A DNA stretch of 13,183 bases from positions 1 through 13,183 of the forward strand of contig DAIRGB010000032.1 in assembly GCA_036794765.1 (NCBI GenBank). The letters run 5' to 3'. The notes beneath the pieces are model-generated. The model was not told the DNA's origin, ran no database searches, and saw only the letters and a list, made by a program, of their open reading frames with translations. Made by a program: the position numbers and the translations under genes. This document shows, in pieces, positions 12,770-13,183 of the stretch (position 1 is the stretch's first letter; every line of letters starts with the position of its first letter). This DNA is from DAIRGB01 sp036794765 (lineage in GTDB: Bacteria; Patescibacteriota; JAHJAL01).

Positions 12770-13183
12770 ATGAGCAGACTAATTTTGGTGAGGCATGGTC
12801 AGTCAAAGTGGAATCTTAGTAATCGCTTTACCGGTCAGATAGATGTGTCTATCAGTCATCGGGGGGTGGGGCAGTGTTTGTATTTGGGGGAAAGAATTAA
12901 GAGTATACATTTGGATTGCGCTTTTTCTTCGTGTCTAAATCGTTCAAAGGAAACATTGTCTATTATTTTGTCCCAGACGGAGAGATCAGGGATATATATT
13001 GATGAGTCGTTGGGTGGTCCACAGGTGAAAAAAGCAAAGAAGTATGTGTCGCGATTGACCGATATCCCTATATATACCAATTGTTTACTCAATGAGAGGC
13101 ATTATGGTTCGTTGGAAGGAATGGATAAAAATCAAGCCAGAGAAAAATATGGCGAGGAGAAGGTTTTTTCTTGGCGAAGAAGT
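12770..13183 (+). CDS. gpmA: 2,3-bisphosphoglycerate-dependent phosphoglycerate mutase, 5' part
   Basis: The frame is open to the window edge, giving the first 138 residues of a protein normally about 230-250 long. It interconverts 3- and 2-phosphoglycerate in glycolysis through a phosphohistidine. LVRHGQSKWN (6-15) carries the catalytic H9, with R8; NRFTGQIDV (18-26) is the next family block; AFSSCLNRSKETL (51-63) holds R58; LNERHYGSLEG (107-117) holds the acid/base E109; KYGEEKVFSWRRS (126-138) runs into the cut. Compared with E. coli GpmA, roughly 15-20 extra residues occur between the TL helix and LNERHYG, within about 73-97 (GGPQVKKAKKYV). The active-site blocks are intact. The gene probably has its own promoter (12717-12725). 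Identification is secure; completeness cannot be judged. Confidence 0.93.
   Translation, partial: MSRLILVRHGQSKWNLSNRFTGQIDVSISHRGVGQCLYLGERIKSIHLDCAFSSCLNRSKETLSIILSQTERSGIYIDESLGGPQVKKAKKYVSRLTDIPIYTNCLLNERHYGSLEGMDKNQAREKYGEEKVFSWRRS

Overview
The window is an AT-rich bacterial chromosome segment in which every supported gene lies on the + strand, closely packed into short operons. The + strand is visibly rich in G and T (many TTG, GTG and GGG codons), the kind of skew seen when all genes follow one replication direction. All three stop codons terminate genes, so the standard code applies. The small compact genes, the conserved protein of unknown function at 2833-3339, and a giant single-membrane-anchor Kelch/beta-helix surface protein with a pilin/WxL-like C-terminal domain would fit a Patescibacteria (Candidate Phyla Radiation) genome. 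That placement is an inference from style; no rRNA or other phylogenetic marker is present.

Region 1 (1-2596) looks like a sulfur/redox stress operon: a CstR-like repressor of the CsoR/DUF156 family, a ten-helix TDT/SLAC1-like anion transporter, a thioredoxin and a Prx6-type peroxiredoxin, closed by a good intrinsic terminator at 2561-2596. The repressor has the two sensor cysteines but Asn in place of the copper-ligand His, which points to persulfide rather than copper sensing. A reasonable model is that reactive sulfur or oxidant releases the repressor, the transporter exports a sulfur oxyanion such as sulfite, and thioredoxin and peroxiredoxin handle persulfides and peroxides.

Region 2 (2597-3835) is a three-gene run with 5-nt gaps: a 70-residue membrane peptide with a CPCC motif, a 168-residue conserved protein of unknown function, and a two-helix membrane protein with a PH-like tail. 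Region 3 (3836-5035) is a monocistronic CaCA-type cation exchanger with its own extended -10 promoter and a terminator.

Region 4 (5050-12207) is a giant surface-protein gene. It is split into two reading frames by one surplus base at a run of eight G (6579-6586). With seven G it would encode one 2371-residue protein: membrane anchor, a YPVIFDPSV-type domain, a six-blade Kelch propeller, an FN3-like domain, a right-handed beta-helix built from five large repeats, an Ig-like domain and a C-terminal domain. The G run may be a phase-variation switch, a real mutation or a sequencing error.

Region 5 (12208-13183) holds a Nudix hydrolase that starts almost on the stop of the surface gene. After an extended -10 promoter comes the 5' part of a cofactor-dependent phosphoglycerate mutase, cut by the window edge. 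I see no tRNA, rRNA, CRISPR array or insertion sequence, and no gene-free stretch longer than about 110 bases.
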